Part shown: positions 28,338 to 36,983 of the stretch, piece after piece
Numbering within the stretch: position 1 is the stretch's first letter
Layout: each line of letters starts with the position of its first letter
Assembly (NCBI GenBank): GCA_024123955.1
Contig: CP099652.1
Coordinates: 1,674,001 to 1,738,000, forward strand
Reading direction: 5' to 3'
Length of the DNA stretch: 64,000 nt
Source: Oxalobacteraceae bacterium OTU3CINTB1
GTDB taxonomy: Bacteria > Pseudomonadota > Gammaproteobacteria > Burkholderiales > Burkholderiaceae_D
Translations under genes and position numbers: made by a program
Notes under the pieces: model-generated
What the model was told of the DNA's origin: nothing
Database searches by the model: none
Seen by the model: the letters and a program-made list of their open reading frames with translations, nothing else

Positions 28338-29197
28338 ACCACGCCGCGATGATCGACCATATCGTGCGGCTGGAGCGCTGGCGCGACAGCCGCGTGCTGG
28401 TCATGGCCGCCTCCAGCCTGGACATGGAGTTGCTGCCGGCGCTGTTGCGGCAGTGCCGCGCGCTGGGGGCCGCGCCCCGGCTCGACGTGGTCCTGCACGG
28501 GCGCGGCGGCGTGGTGCACGCGGCGCGGCGCATCGCGCTGCTGCTGCGGGAGCAGACCGACCATCTGGCTTTCCTGGTTCCCTACCGGTGCGAGTCGGCG
28601 GCGACCCTGCTCACCTTGTGCGCCGATGAAATCGTCGCCGGCGAGTTGGCGATCTTCTCGCCCATCGATCCGCAGTTGCACGGCGTTGACGGCAGCGCCT
28701 TTTCCGCGCTCGACATCCAAGCCTTCGGCGACATGGCGCAGCAGTGGTTCGGCATCGACGCCGCAGCCGCGCGCGAGCAGTCGCTGGCGCTGCTGTGCCA
28801 GGGCGTGGCCCCGCCCAGCCTGGGCGCTTTTTACCGCTCCACCTTGGAGATGACCCAGATCGCCGAACAACTGCTGGCGTTCCAACTGCCGCAGCACGAC
28901 GCCGCGTTCCGCCAACAACTGGTGCGCCACCTGACGTCCGGCTACCACTCCCACCATTACGCCATCACGCCGGGCGAGCTGGCGGCGCTGGGGCTGCGCA
29001 TGACGCGCGACCCGGAAGCCGAACAGCTGGCGTGGGAGATCTCGTTGCAGATTCAGGAGCACATCGGCGGCGCCGTGCGCGATTCCGCAGAGGACCCATG
29101 GCTGGACGCCATGCTGGCCACGCGCGATGGCGTCGAAACGCGGTATGCCCGGGCCGACGGCCTGGCGCCGCGCTGGCGCCGGGAGCCGGGCGCATGA
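28328..29197 (+). CDS. SDH-type Clp-fold serine protease (SppA-like)
   Basis: A 289-residue cytoplasmic protein of the Clp/crotonase fold, resembling the serine dehydrogenase proteinase group. The core is DVVLHGRGGVVHAARRIALLL (oxyanion region), LAFLVPYRCESAATLLTLCADEIVAGELAIFSPIDPQL, in which the Ser of CESAATL sits where the family has its nucleophile. No signal peptide or membrane anchor is seen. It overlaps the ATP-grasp gene (10 bases) and the MauE-like gene (4 bases). A likely job is leader removal from the modified peptide; this is inference. Confidence 0.8.
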   Translation: MPLDHAAMIDHIVRLERWRDSRVLVMAASSLDMELLPALLRQCRALGAAPRLDVVLHGRGGVVHAARRIALLLREQTDHLAFLVPYRCESAATLLTLCADEIVAGELAIFSPIDPQLHGVDGSAFSALDIQAFGDMAQQWFGIDAAAAREQSLALLCQGVAPPSLGAFYRSTLEMTQIAEQLLAFQLPQHDAAFRQQLVRHLTSGYHSHHYAITPGELAALGLRMTRDPEAEQLAWEISLQIQEHIGGAVRDSAEDPWLDAMLATRDGVETRYARADGLAPRWRREPGA

Positions 29198-29715
29198 CAA
29201 CGCTGCCGATGTTCGTCGCCGAGATGCTGCGCTACTTCGTCGGCTTGCTGCTGCTGGCCGCCGCCGTGGCCAAGCTGCGCGGCTTGGACAGCTTCCGCGA
29301 GAACCTGACCGCGTCGTTCGACGTCGGCGCCGCGCATAGCCGCATACTGGCGCCGGCCGTGGTGCTGGTCGAACTGGCGGTCGCCGCGCTGGTGCTCGGC
29401 GGCGCTGCGCGCGTCGGCCTGTGGGCCGCGCTGACGATGTTCTGCGTGTTCACCGCGCTGCTGGGGTATAAGTTCCATACCCACGGCGCGGTGCGGTGCG
29501 CGTGCTTCGGCGGCGCCGAACGTTCGTTGTCCGGCCTGGACCTGCTGCGCAATGTGCTGGTCATCGGCGCGATCGGCGCCGGGCTGGCGCTGGGCCACGA
29601 CGCCGGCATGCCGCCGCACGCGGTCATACTGGCCATCGGGCTGGCCACGCTCGGCTGCGTGCTGGCGGTGCATTTCCACGAGATCGTCCGACTGCTGGCG
29701 GCGCCGCATGGATAG
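29194..29715 (+). CDS. MauE/DoxX-like redox-associated membrane protein
   Basis: A 173-residue inner-membrane protein with four to five helices: MLRYFVGLLLLAAAVAKL, ILAPAVVLVELAVAALVLGG, LWAALTMFCVFTALLGY, LLRNVLVIGAIGAGLALG and AVILAIGLATLGCVLAV. The conserved periplasmic or loop segment GAVRCACFGG matches the C-x-C-F-G signature of MauE proteins, which with MauD are needed for disulfide formation in methylamine dehydrogenase. No methylamine dehydrogenase gene is present here. It starts inside the protease stop (ATGA) and overlaps the MauD-like gene by 8 bases. Confidence 0.8.
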   Translation: MTTLPMFVAEMLRYFVGLLLLAAAVAKLRGLDSFRENLTASFDVGAAHSRILAPAVVLVELAVAALVLGGAARVGLWAALTMFCVFTALLGYKFHTHGAVRCACFGGAERSLSGLDLLRNVLVIGAIGAGLALGHDAGMPPHAVILAIGLATLGCVLAVHFHEIVRLLAAPHG

Positions 29716-30280
29716 CCAGATCATCTACCTGGCGCTGGCGGTGCTGGCGTTCGCGGTGGCGCTCAACCTGAAGCTGACCATCTCCGTGCTGCACGCGGCG
29801 CTCGAAGAACGCGACGCCGGCGCGCCGCTAACGCCCGGTGAGGCCGTGCCGCAAGTCTCCGGCCAGCCGCTGGCTGCGCGCTTTGCACCGTGGTCGCCGC
29901 CACGGCGGCCAGTGCTGGAGGGGCGGCCGGCGGCGCTGCTGTTCCTGGCCAGCGGATGTCCCAAGTGCCACGGCAAGCTGGCCGAACTCGAACGACTGCT
30001 GCCGGCGGCCCTGCACGCCGGCCTCGATGTGCGGCTGGTCAGCCACGAATCCGCCTGGCGTTTGCGCCGCTTCCTCGGCGGACGCCTGCCGTCGTCGCAG
30101 GTATTGCGCCTGCGCCGCAGCGATTACCGGCTGCTCAATCCCACCGGCGTGTCGCCGGCCTATCTGTTCGTCGACCACGCCGGCATCCTGGAGGCGCGCG
30201 GCTTCATCGGCGACGACAACTGGCTGGCGCTGCGCGCCCAGCTGCTCGACGGGCAAACCCTGGCAAGCGAGGCGGCATGA
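29708..30280 (+). CDS. MauD-like membrane-anchored thioredoxin
   Basis: A 190-residue protein with one N-terminal membrane helix (IIYLALAVLAFAVALNLKL) and a thioredoxin-fold domain on the periplasmic side. The active site is ALLFLASGCPKCHGKLAEL, a CxxC dithiol, followed by the cis-Pro-like region TGVSPAYLFVDHAG. Pairing with a MauE-like protein suggests a membrane electron carrier and a periplasmic thiol oxidoreductase or disulfide isomerase. In this operon a two-cysteine peptide is the obvious candidate client. Confidence 0.82.
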   Translation: MDSQIIYLALAVLAFAVALNLKLTISVLHAALEERDAGAPLTPGEAVPQVSGQPLAARFAPWSPPRRPVLEGRPAALLFLASGCPKCHGKLAELERLLPAALHAGLDVRLVSHESAWRLRRFLGGRLPSSQVLRLRRSDYRLLNPTGVSPAYLFVDHAGILEARGFIGDDNWLALRAQLLDGQTLASEAA

Positions 30281-32040
30281 GAGGGAACCACCACCTGGAA
30301 CGTTTGCGCCTGATGTGGCCTGTGCGCTGGAAGATCGCCGCCGCCCTCGGCTTCATGAGCGTGACGGTGACGCTGCAGCTGATTGTCCCCAGGGCGATCG
30401 CCGATTTCATCGACCAGGCGGCGTCCGGGCGCGGCTACGCGCTGTCGGGATGGATGGCCGGCGTCGCGCTGGCGGTGGTGCTGGTCCAGGCCATCGCCTC
30501 GACCTTGCGCCACTACTATTTCGAGCTGTCCGGGCACCTGATCATCACGCGTTTGCGCCGACGCCTGTTCGACGTGTTCATCAACCAGCCCGTGGCCTTT
30601 TTCGACAAGCACCATGTCGGCGAACTGACCAGCCGCCTGACGGCCGACGTGCAGTCGCTGCACCAGGCGCTGACCTTCGGCGCGGCCAGCGCCGTGCAAT
30701 CGTTGTGCGTGCTGGTGGGCGGCGTGGCCATGCTGCTGCTGATTTCGCCCCAGCTTAGCCTGATGCTGGCGCTGTTCATCCCCGGCAACCTGTACGTGGG
30801 CAAGCTGCTGGGCGATTACAGCCGTGGGCGCGCGCGCGAGGTGCAGGCGCACCTGGCCGACAGCGGCAAGGTGGCGCAGGAACAGTTCACCAACGTACGG
30901 CTGGTCCACGCGTTCAATCAGCAGGGTGGCGCGCTTGCGCAGTACCGGGCCGCGACCCAGCGCCTGCTCGATGTGGCGCTGGGCAGCACCAGGGTATTGT
31001 CCCTGTTCCACGGCGCCATGTCGGTGCTCGATCTGGCTGCGCTGGCCGGCGCGCTGATCTTTGGCGGATACCTGATCGGCCGCGGCCAGTTATCGGTCGG
31101 CGACCTGACCGCCTTCGTCATCTATTCCAGCATGATGACGCAGGCCGCCAGTTCGCTCAGCGAATTCTGGACCACCTGGATGCGCACGATGGGCGCCACC
31201 GACCGCTTGTTCGACATCCTGCGCGAGCACCGGCCGGCGCCGGCGCCGTCCAACCCCGCGCGTCCTGCCGGGCGGGTCGCCTTCGAGCACGTCACGTTCA
31301 GCTATCCCGAGCGGCCCGGCGCGGTGGCGCTCGACGATGTCGGCTTCGCGGTCGCCGCCGGCGAGAAGGTGGCGCTGGTGGGCGAATCGGGCGCGGGAAA
31401 ATCCACCATCGCCAGCCTGATACTGGGCCACTACCCACCGGGTGGCGGCCGCCTGCTGTTCGACGGCGTCGACTCCGCCGGCATGAGCCCGGCCCGCATC
31501 CGCGAGCGCATCGCCATCGTCGAGCAGGAGCCGTCGCTGTTCTCGGGTAGCATCGCCGACAACATCGCGTTCGCCGTGCCGGACCGCGAGGTGCCGTTGA
31601 CGGAAGTGATGGCCGCCGCCAGGCAGGCGCACGCGCACGACTTCATCAGCGCCTTCCCGCAGGGCTACGACACCCGGGTGGGCGAGCATGGCGTGCAGTT
31701 GTCAGGCGGCCAGAAGCAGCGGGTGGCAATCGCGCGGGCGATGCTGCGCGACCCGGCCATATTGATCCTCGACGAGGCCACCAGCGCGCTCGATGCGTCG
31801 AGCGAGCTGCTGGTGCAGCAGGCGCTCGATGTGTTGATGGAAGGGCGCACCACCATCATCATCGCGCACCGTTTTTCCACCATCGCCAAGGCCGACCGTA
31901 TTCTCGTGCTGGAGAAAGGGAAGATCGTGCAACAGGGCACGCACGATCAGCTGTCGCGCCAGGCGGATGGTGTCTACTTGCGCCTGATCCGCCATCAGAT
32001 GTACCTGTTCAAACCGCCGGAGGCGGCGGAGAACGCCTGA
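30277..32040 (+). CDS. ABC transporter, fused permease and ATPase (peptide exporter type)
   Basis: A 587-residue half transporter of the MsbA/lipid A-like exporter family. Six helices occupy about residues 15-310, then an ATPase with Walker A GESGAGKST, Q-loop IVEQEPSLFSG, signature VQLSGGQKQRVAIARAM, Walker B ILILDEATSALD and switch His IIIAHR. There is no N-terminal C39 peptidase domain, so leader cleavage would need another protease, such as the one encoded at 28328. It is the last gene of the operon and ends directly against the convergent DUF218 gene with no gap. Confidence 0.93.
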   Translation: MRGNHHLERLRLMWPVRWKIAAALGFMSVTVTLQLIVPRAIADFIDQAASGRGYALSGWMAGVALAVVLVQAIASTLRHYYFELSGHLIITRLRRRLFDVFINQPVAFFDKHHVGELTSRLTADVQSLHQALTFGAASAVQSLCVLVGGVAMLLLISPQLSLMLALFIPGNLYVGKLLGDYSRGRAREVQAHLADSGKVAQEQFTNVRLVHAFNQQGGALAQYRAATQRLLDVALGSTRVLSLFHGAMSVLDLAALAGALIFGGYLIGRGQLSVGDLTAFVIYSSMMTQAASSLSEFWTTWMRTMGATDRLFDILREHRPAPAPSNPARPAGRVAFEHVTFSYPERPGAVALDDVGFAVAAGEKVALVGESGAGKSTIASLILGHYPPGGGRLLFDGVDSAGMSPARIRERIAIVEQEPSLFSGSIADNIAFAVPDREVPLTEVMAAARQAHAHDFISAFPQGYDTRVGEHGVQLSGGQKQRVAIARAMLRDPAILILDEATSALDASSELLVQQALDVLMEGRTTIIIAHRFSTIAKADRILVLEKGKIVQQGTHDQLSRQADGVYLRLIRHQMYLFKPPEAAENA

Positions 32041-33183
32041 TCAAGGGTCCAGCGGGTCGGCCGGATTGATGCGCAGCGACTTGGGCGACGGCCGGAACGT
32101 CAGCTCGGTCGGCGACAGCCGCGCGCCGACGGTGCCGGGCAGGTAGCCCAGCTCCTTCAGGTTGCGCGAGGCGAACTCCTGGCTTTCGATGTAGCGGCTT
32201 TGGTTGGTGTAGGTGACTATCAGGCTGTCCTTGTCCAGTGGCGCGCCCAGCGCGATCAGCCGGCGCGTCACGTTGCGCAGGTTGGTCGTGGTGTGGCGCG
32301 CGTACGGCTCGATGATGATGGACTCGGCCGGCACGCCGAAACGTTCGATCAAGGCCTTGCGCATTTCCACCGCCTCCACGAAGCGCGTGCCCTTCGGGTG
32401 CACCGAGGCGCCGCTGAAGATGATGAAGGGCGCCTCGCCGTCGGCGAAGCGTTTGGCGGCGAGGCGCACGTTCCACTTGCCGCGCGCGCTCAGCGCCATG
32501 CCCACGTTTTCCGGCCCGATGCCCGGAATGATGATCGCCGCATAGCGGTACAGTTTCCAGTCGATGATGCCCGAGCGGCCCAGCGCGGCGCCGTTGTGGG
32601 CCAGGTCCAGCGGCTCGAAGGCGACGGCGTCGGCGCGGTCGTTGGCGTCGAGCAGGGCGAGCGCCAGCGGCAGGCTCGGGTCCAGCGGCAGCAGCGGATC
32701 ATCCTCGCTGGCCTTGGCGAGCGCCACCGCGTCCTTGACGGCGGCGTTGAACAGCGTGCTGCCGGGCGTGTCGATCGGGCCGTCGACCATCGGGTAGCGC
32801 GGCGCCGTTCCCTGGCCGTACACCTGGATGATGCTATTGAGCCCGCGCAGTTCGCGCGCCACCTGGGCCTGCGCGCCGTCGTCGGCCAGCGTGGATTTGC
32901 GCCATGTCGTCGCCGGCGCCTTTGCGGCCCGGGATGCGAAGTCGTTGATTTCCGCGTCCGTCCACAGGCTGGCGCCCAGCACGCAGGCGGTGTCCTGCTG
33001 GCAGGCCTCGATGCGCGCGCGGCGCGCGGCCGGCGCCTTCTCCGCCGGGCGGGCAGCGCCGAGGTCCACCAGGGCGGGGAACAACTGATCGGCCAGCAGC
33101 GCCCAGTGCTTGTCGCGCACTGGAGCGGCCTGCGCTTGCTGGATCATGAGCAGGGAGAGGGCGAGAAGGGTTTTCTTGATCAT
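32041..33183 (-). CDS. Secreted DUF218 (YdcF/ElyC-like) protein
   Basis: A protein of about 380 residues with a signal peptide (MIKKTLLALSLLMIQQAQA) and a C-terminal DUF218 domain: AAIIIPGIGPENVGMALSARGKWNVRLAAKRF, FIIFSGASVHPKGTRFVEAVEMRKALI, ESIIIEPYARHTTTNLRNVTRRL and DSLIVTYTNQSRYI. The His/Thr/Asn cluster ARHTTTN is typical. The family takes part in envelope processes with unknown chemistry. Upstream ATGs at 33192 and 33204 are possible; the last overlaps the TonB receptor stop. It follows that receptor in one operon. Confidence 0.82.
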   Translation of the reverse strand: MIKKTLLALSLLMIQQAQAAPVRDKHWALLADQLFPALVDLGAARPAEKAPAARRARIEACQQDTACVLGASLWTDAEINDFASRAAKAPATTWRKSTLADDGAQAQVARELRGLNSIIQVYGQGTAPRYPMVDGPIDTPGSTLFNAAVKDAVALAKASEDDPLLPLDPSLPLALALLDANDRADAVAFEPLDLAHNGAALGRSGIIDWKLYRYAAIIIPGIGPENVGMALSARGKWNVRLAAKRFADGEAPFIIFSGASVHPKGTRFVEAVEMRKALIERFGVPAESIIIEPYARHTTTNLRNVTRRLIALGAPLDKDSLIVTYTNQSRYIESQEFASRNLKELGYLPGTVGARLSPTELTFRPSPKSLRINPADPLDP

Positions 33184-33197
33184 GTGGTTCATTCCGT

Positions 33198-35708
33198 TCA
33201 CCATGCCTTGCTCAACACCAGCCGCGCGCTGCGGCCGAAGACCGGACGTCCGTAAATCGCTTCTTTTGTACCTTGTCCGGCCAGCGCATCGGTCCGGGTG
33301 TTGCCTTCGGTGATGCCCTTGGCGTTGGTCAGGTTGTCGCCGACGATCTGCAAACGCCAGTCGCCCTGGCTCACCGAGAAGCCGGCTCCGATCGAGTGAT
33401 AGGCCGGCATCGCGGTCGCCTCGAAGAAGTCGACGTAGCGCTTGCCGGTGTAGGCGTAGCTGCCATACAGCTCGACCAGCTTGTCGCCGACATTAAAGTT
33501 GAAGTTCGGACGGATGTTGCCGAACACCTTGGGCTCACGGATGATCTGGTTGCCCACCACCTTGGACGGATCGGCGCCGGTGGCGCTGACGAAGTTGCGG
33601 TATTGCGGGTCCTGGACGGTCAGCGAACCGTTGATGGAGAAACGCTCGGTCACATGCCAGGCGCCGTCGAACTCGGCGCCGCGCACCACCGCCTTGCCGA
33701 AGAACGGCACAGTCTGGTCGTTGCGTCCCGTGACGGGGTTGAAGGCCGTGAACGAGGCGTTCAGTGGATCGAATTGCGTGTAGAAGCCGGTCACGTACAG
33801 GTAGGAGCGGCCGGAGGCCATCTTGAAGCCCACTTCATACTGGTCCGCCTTGGTGGTCAGCACCAGCGGGTCGACCGACGAGGCCACCTGCATCGACGGC
33901 GGCACTTCCAGATGCGACACCCGCGCGTAGCCACCGAAGCGCTGCGAGAAGTCGTAGTTGGCGCCGAGCGTCCAGTTGACGGTGTTATAGCTGTCCTTGT
34001 GCTCCTGGCGCGCGCCGGTGAAGGCGCGTGTAGTGTCGTCGGCCAGCGTGGCCGCGTCGCCCAGGTTCAACTGCTTGGTCAGCAGGGCGTAGCCGTCGTA
34101 GTGATAGCGCTCCTTGCGCACGCCGCCGTCGAGGCGCAGGCCGTCGAACACTTCCCACGTGTCGTTCACATACAGCGCGCCCATTTTGGCGTCGACATCG
34201 CCCTGGTTCAGGGTGGTGGTGTAGCGCAGCACGCCGTTGTCGGTGACGGAACCGAGCACCGCACCGGAAGCCGAGTAGGCCAGCAGGTCGAGCGTGCGCG
34301 GCTTGCCTTGCACTTCGATCAGCATGTCGTTGTAGACGGTCTTGCTGGTCTGGCCGTAGCCGCTGCCGTACACACCGATCTTGACATCGTGGTTGCCCAA
34401 GCCGGTCTGGAAGTTGCGGGTGATATTGACGTCGGCCTGGTTGGAGTAGAAATCGGACCCGGCGCCGCGATACTGGGCCTGCATCACCAGGCCGGAGGCG
34501 TCCGCCGGGTTGTACACCTGCGCGCCATTGGTGCCGGCGATGGCGTAGCCCAAACGGTTGACCGGCCCGAACGCGGCCTTGGCGGCGTTCATGAAGCCGT
34601 TCGCGAACTGCGTGGCATCGGCCGGGTTCGACGTCGAGTAAAACGCGTCGAAGTCCAGGCTGCCCTTGGTCATGCCGCCCTTGGCCGACAGTTGCCACTT
34701 GCCCAGTTCACCTTCATAGCGCACGCCAATATTGCCGTATTCCAGATGGCGGCCGTTGGCCAGGTCGCGCGTGTCGGTTTGCAGCTTGCCGGCGCCGTCC
34801 TGGTACTTTTGCGGCACGGCGCGCAGCGATGGCGAATTCATCGTGCCGTCGAAGTAGTCGATGTACTTGTCGAGCGACACCGCCGGATTGCGTGGGTCGG
34901 CGATCGGGATCGGCAGGTAGAAGGTGTTGTGGTCGTTCAGGTAGTTGGCGCTGACGGTCAAGGTGCCGGACTCCAGCACGCGCTTGATGTTGCCGCGAAT
35001 TTGTCCGCCACGGTCGTTCGGGAAACCGTTGTCGCGGTGGCCGTCGTCGCGGCGCACGAAGCCGCCGACCGCATAGAAAGTCTTGTCGTCGATCTTGCCC
35101 GCCTGGTAGGCGTCGATGCGTCCGAGGCCGGTGGTGCCCAGCGTCAGTTGCGCCTTGCCCTTGGTGGTCTCGGTGCCGGTGACGGTGCTGCTGTTGACGA
35201 TGGCCGCCGCCTGGCTGGCGTAGATCGACGCCGGCCCGCCGCGCACCACCTCCAGCGTTTTCGTCATCAGGTCGTAGCGGTTCAAGCTGTCGCCACGGAA
35301 GAAGAAGCCATTCATTTCCGTGAACAGCGGCAGGCCGTCCTGCTGGAACAGCGCCAGGCCGTCATCGGTCGGAATGCCGCGCACGCGGGTGATGTTCTGC
35401 ACCTCGCCGCCGGTCGCCTCGACCTGGATGCCCGGCAGCTTGCCCAGCAAGTCGGCCATGTTCTGCGGCGCCAGTTTTTGCACGTCGTTCTGCGACAGCG
35501 AATTGACCGCGTACGAGACGTCGAAGCGGCGCTGCGGACGCGCCGAGCCGGTGACGACCACGCTGGCGATGTCCGCTTCCTGGCCGGCCGGCGCCGTCGG
35601 TGCGGACGCCGGTTCCGCAGGCGCGGTCTGGGCCACTGCAGGACCAGCGACAGCGCACAAAGCGCCGATCGCCCAGTTGCGGGCAAGCGTGTTTTTTCTC
35701 TTCAACAT
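33198..35708 (-). CDS. TonB-dependent outer-membrane receptor
   Basis: An 836-residue receptor that would import a ligand using TonB energy. Signal peptide (NWAIGALCAVAGPAVAQ), a short Pro/Ala segment, ASVVVTGSARPQRRF (TonB-box region), plug with NMADLLGKLPGIQVEATGGEV and KTLEVVRGGPASIYASQAAAIVN, then a 22-strand barrel ending ...GRSARLVLSKAW with terminal aromatic residue. It has GGAG before the ATG. It is divergent from a ROK regulator and a GPH sugar symporter, so a carbohydrate ligand is more likely than a siderophore. Confidence 0.93.
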   Translation of the reverse strand: MLKRKNTLARNWAIGALCAVAGPAVAQTAPAEPASAPTAPAGQEADIASVVVTGSARPQRRFDVSYAVNSLSQNDVQKLAPQNMADLLGKLPGIQVEATGGEVQNITRVRGIPTDDGLALFQQDGLPLFTEMNGFFFRGDSLNRYDLMTKTLEVVRGGPASIYASQAAAIVNSSTVTGTETTKGKAQLTLGTTGLGRIDAYQAGKIDDKTFYAVGGFVRRDDGHRDNGFPNDRGGQIRGNIKRVLESGTLTVSANYLNDHNTFYLPIPIADPRNPAVSLDKYIDYFDGTMNSPSLRAVPQKYQDGAGKLQTDTRDLANGRHLEYGNIGVRYEGELGKWQLSAKGGMTKGSLDFDAFYSTSNPADATQFANGFMNAAKAAFGPVNRLGYAIAGTNGAQVYNPADASGLVMQAQYRGAGSDFYSNQADVNITRNFQTGLGNHDVKIGVYGSGYGQTSKTVYNDMLIEVQGKPRTLDLLAYSASGAVLGSVTDNGVLRYTTTLNQGDVDAKMGALYVNDTWEVFDGLRLDGGVRKERYHYDGYALLTKQLNLGDAATLADDTTRAFTGARQEHKDSYNTVNWTLGANYDFSQRFGGYARVSHLEVPPSMQVASSVDPLVLTTKADQYEVGFKMASGRSYLYVTGFYTQFDPLNASFTAFNPVTGRNDQTVPFFGKAVVRGAEFDGAWHVTERFSINGSLTVQDPQYRNFVSATGADPSKVVGNQIIREPKVFGNIRPNFNFNVGDKLVELYGSYAYTGKRYVDFFEATAMPAYHSIGAGFSVSQGDWRLQIVGDNLTNAKGITEGNTRTDALAGQGTKEAIYGRPVFGRSARLVLSKAW

Positions 35709-35774
35709 AGATTTCTCCGGACGGATGAGTGGGCGTGATCGAGCCGGAGTATAGCCACGGTATTGTGGTATAAA

Positions 35775-35798
35775 TATTTATTACTTGTAAAATAAATA
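35775..35798. promoter_or_regulatory. Inverted repeat between TonB receptor and ROK regulator
   Basis: TATTTATT and AATAAATA separated by eight bases (ACTTGTAA), a perfect 8-8-8 inverted repeat in the 137-base divergent gap. AT-rich inverted repeats are typical operators of ROK repressors (NagC, Mlc). Confidence 0.6.
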
Positions 35799-35845
35799 GA
35801 ATATGACAAGCGTGTTACAGGAATTATCTTTATATAAATAACTGT

Positions 35846-36970
35846 ATGAAAATTGCGCGGCTAAAACTGTCTTCAGAAGAAAAACGTTTGTTATGGGAGT
35901 TGCGGACGAAGGGGCCGTTGCCGCGCACCGAGCTGTCGACGGCGTTGCAGGTCAGTAATTCGGCGTTGACGAAGTTGTCGCGTAATCTGATTAGTATGGG
36001 CTTGGTCGAAGAGCAGGCCTCGTCGGACGCGAGCGGCCGTGGCCGCCCGACGGTTCCGTTGGCGATTTCGGCCGCCGGCGGCTTCGCGGTGGGCGCAACG
36101 GTGCACAAGGGCGTGCTGGAAATCGCCCTGGTCGATTACGCGGGCGGGGTCATCTCGCTGACCAGCGAGGAGGTCGGCGCGCCGGACCCGCTCGCCTTCG
36201 CGCAATTGCTGGAACAACGCATCACCGAACTGGCGGTCAAGCACCGGCTGCTGGGCGGACGCTTTCTCGGCGTCGGCATCGGCCTGCCGGGCCCGCCCCG
36301 GGGACGGGCCGGCGACGAATGGAACGTCGTCAACGACCTGCCGGGTTGGCGCGGCGTGCCGCTACGGCGCATCCTCGATGACGCCCTCGGTTTGCCGACC
36401 ATGCTGGAAAACGACGCCAACGCCTCGGCGCTGGCCGAATACTATCTGAACGACACGATACGCCGCTCCTCGACGGTGGTGGTTTTCCTGCTGGGGTATG
36501 GGATCGGGGCGGGCGTCATCGAGGATGGCCGCCTGCTCAAGGGCGAGTTTGGCGGCGCGTCCGAGATCGGCGGCTTGTATCCGATGGACCAGCCGCGTCC
36601 CACCACCATGGACTTGCTGTCGGTGCTGCGCGAGTCGGGTTGCGTGGTCCAGTCCATCGCTCATTTCGACGAAGCCTGCGCCGGGCACGAGGCAGTGATC
36701 GAACGCTGGCTGGACCGGGCGGCCGGGCAGCTGGAGTCGGTGGTCAACAGCGCCATCGCCTGGTTCGATCCGGGCGAGATCGTGTTTTCCAGTCCGTTGC
36801 CGGCCTCCGTCATGGCGCGTCTTGCCGCCAGGTTGAACCATGGCCAGTTGCGTTGGCCGGGACACCGGCAGCCGACCGGGATCCGCGTGTCGCGCCTTGG
36901 CGGCAGCTCGATCGCGCTGGGCGCGGCGCTGCTGCCGATCCACGCGTCAACTGCCGTTTCGTTCTGGTAG
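35846..36970 (+). CDS. ROK-family transcriptional regulator
   Basis: A 374-residue repressor candidate with an N-terminal winged helix (LLWELRTKGPLPRTELSTALQVSNSALTKL) and a ROK sugar-kinase-like domain (FLGVGIGLPGP, MLENDANASALAEYY, FLLGYGIGAGVIEDGRLLKGEFGGASEIGG). The CxCGxxGC zinc motif common in ROK proteins is absent, and GGASEIG replaces the usual GExGH, so the kinase function is likely lost. There is no clear ribosome site before the ATG. It is 13 bases upstream of the GPH symporter and divergent from the TonB receptor. Confidence 0.88.
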   Translation: MKIARLKLSSEEKRLLWELRTKGPLPRTELSTALQVSNSALTKLSRNLISMGLVEEQASSDASGRGRPTVPLAISAAGGFAVGATVHKGVLEIALVDYAGGVISLTSEEVGAPDPLAFAQLLEQRITELAVKHRLLGGRFLGVGIGLPGPPRGRAGDEWNVVNDLPGWRGVPLRRILDDALGLPTMLENDANASALAEYYLNDTIRRSSTVVVFLLGYGIGAGVIEDGRLLKGEFGGASEIGGLYPMDQPRPTTMDLLSVLRESGCVVQSIAHFDEACAGHEAVIERWLDRAAGQLESVVNSAIAWFDPGEIVFSSPLPASVMARLAARLNHGQLRWPGHRQPTGIRVSRLGGSSIALGAALLPIHASTAVSFW

Positions 36971-36983
36971 GACGGGGGCGCTG

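Noticed and set aside
33273..35738. 821-codon plus-strand frame opposite the TonB receptor
   Set aside because: Arg/Val/Ala/His-rich shadow typical of high-GC antisense frames; the minus strand encodes a clear receptor with signal peptide.
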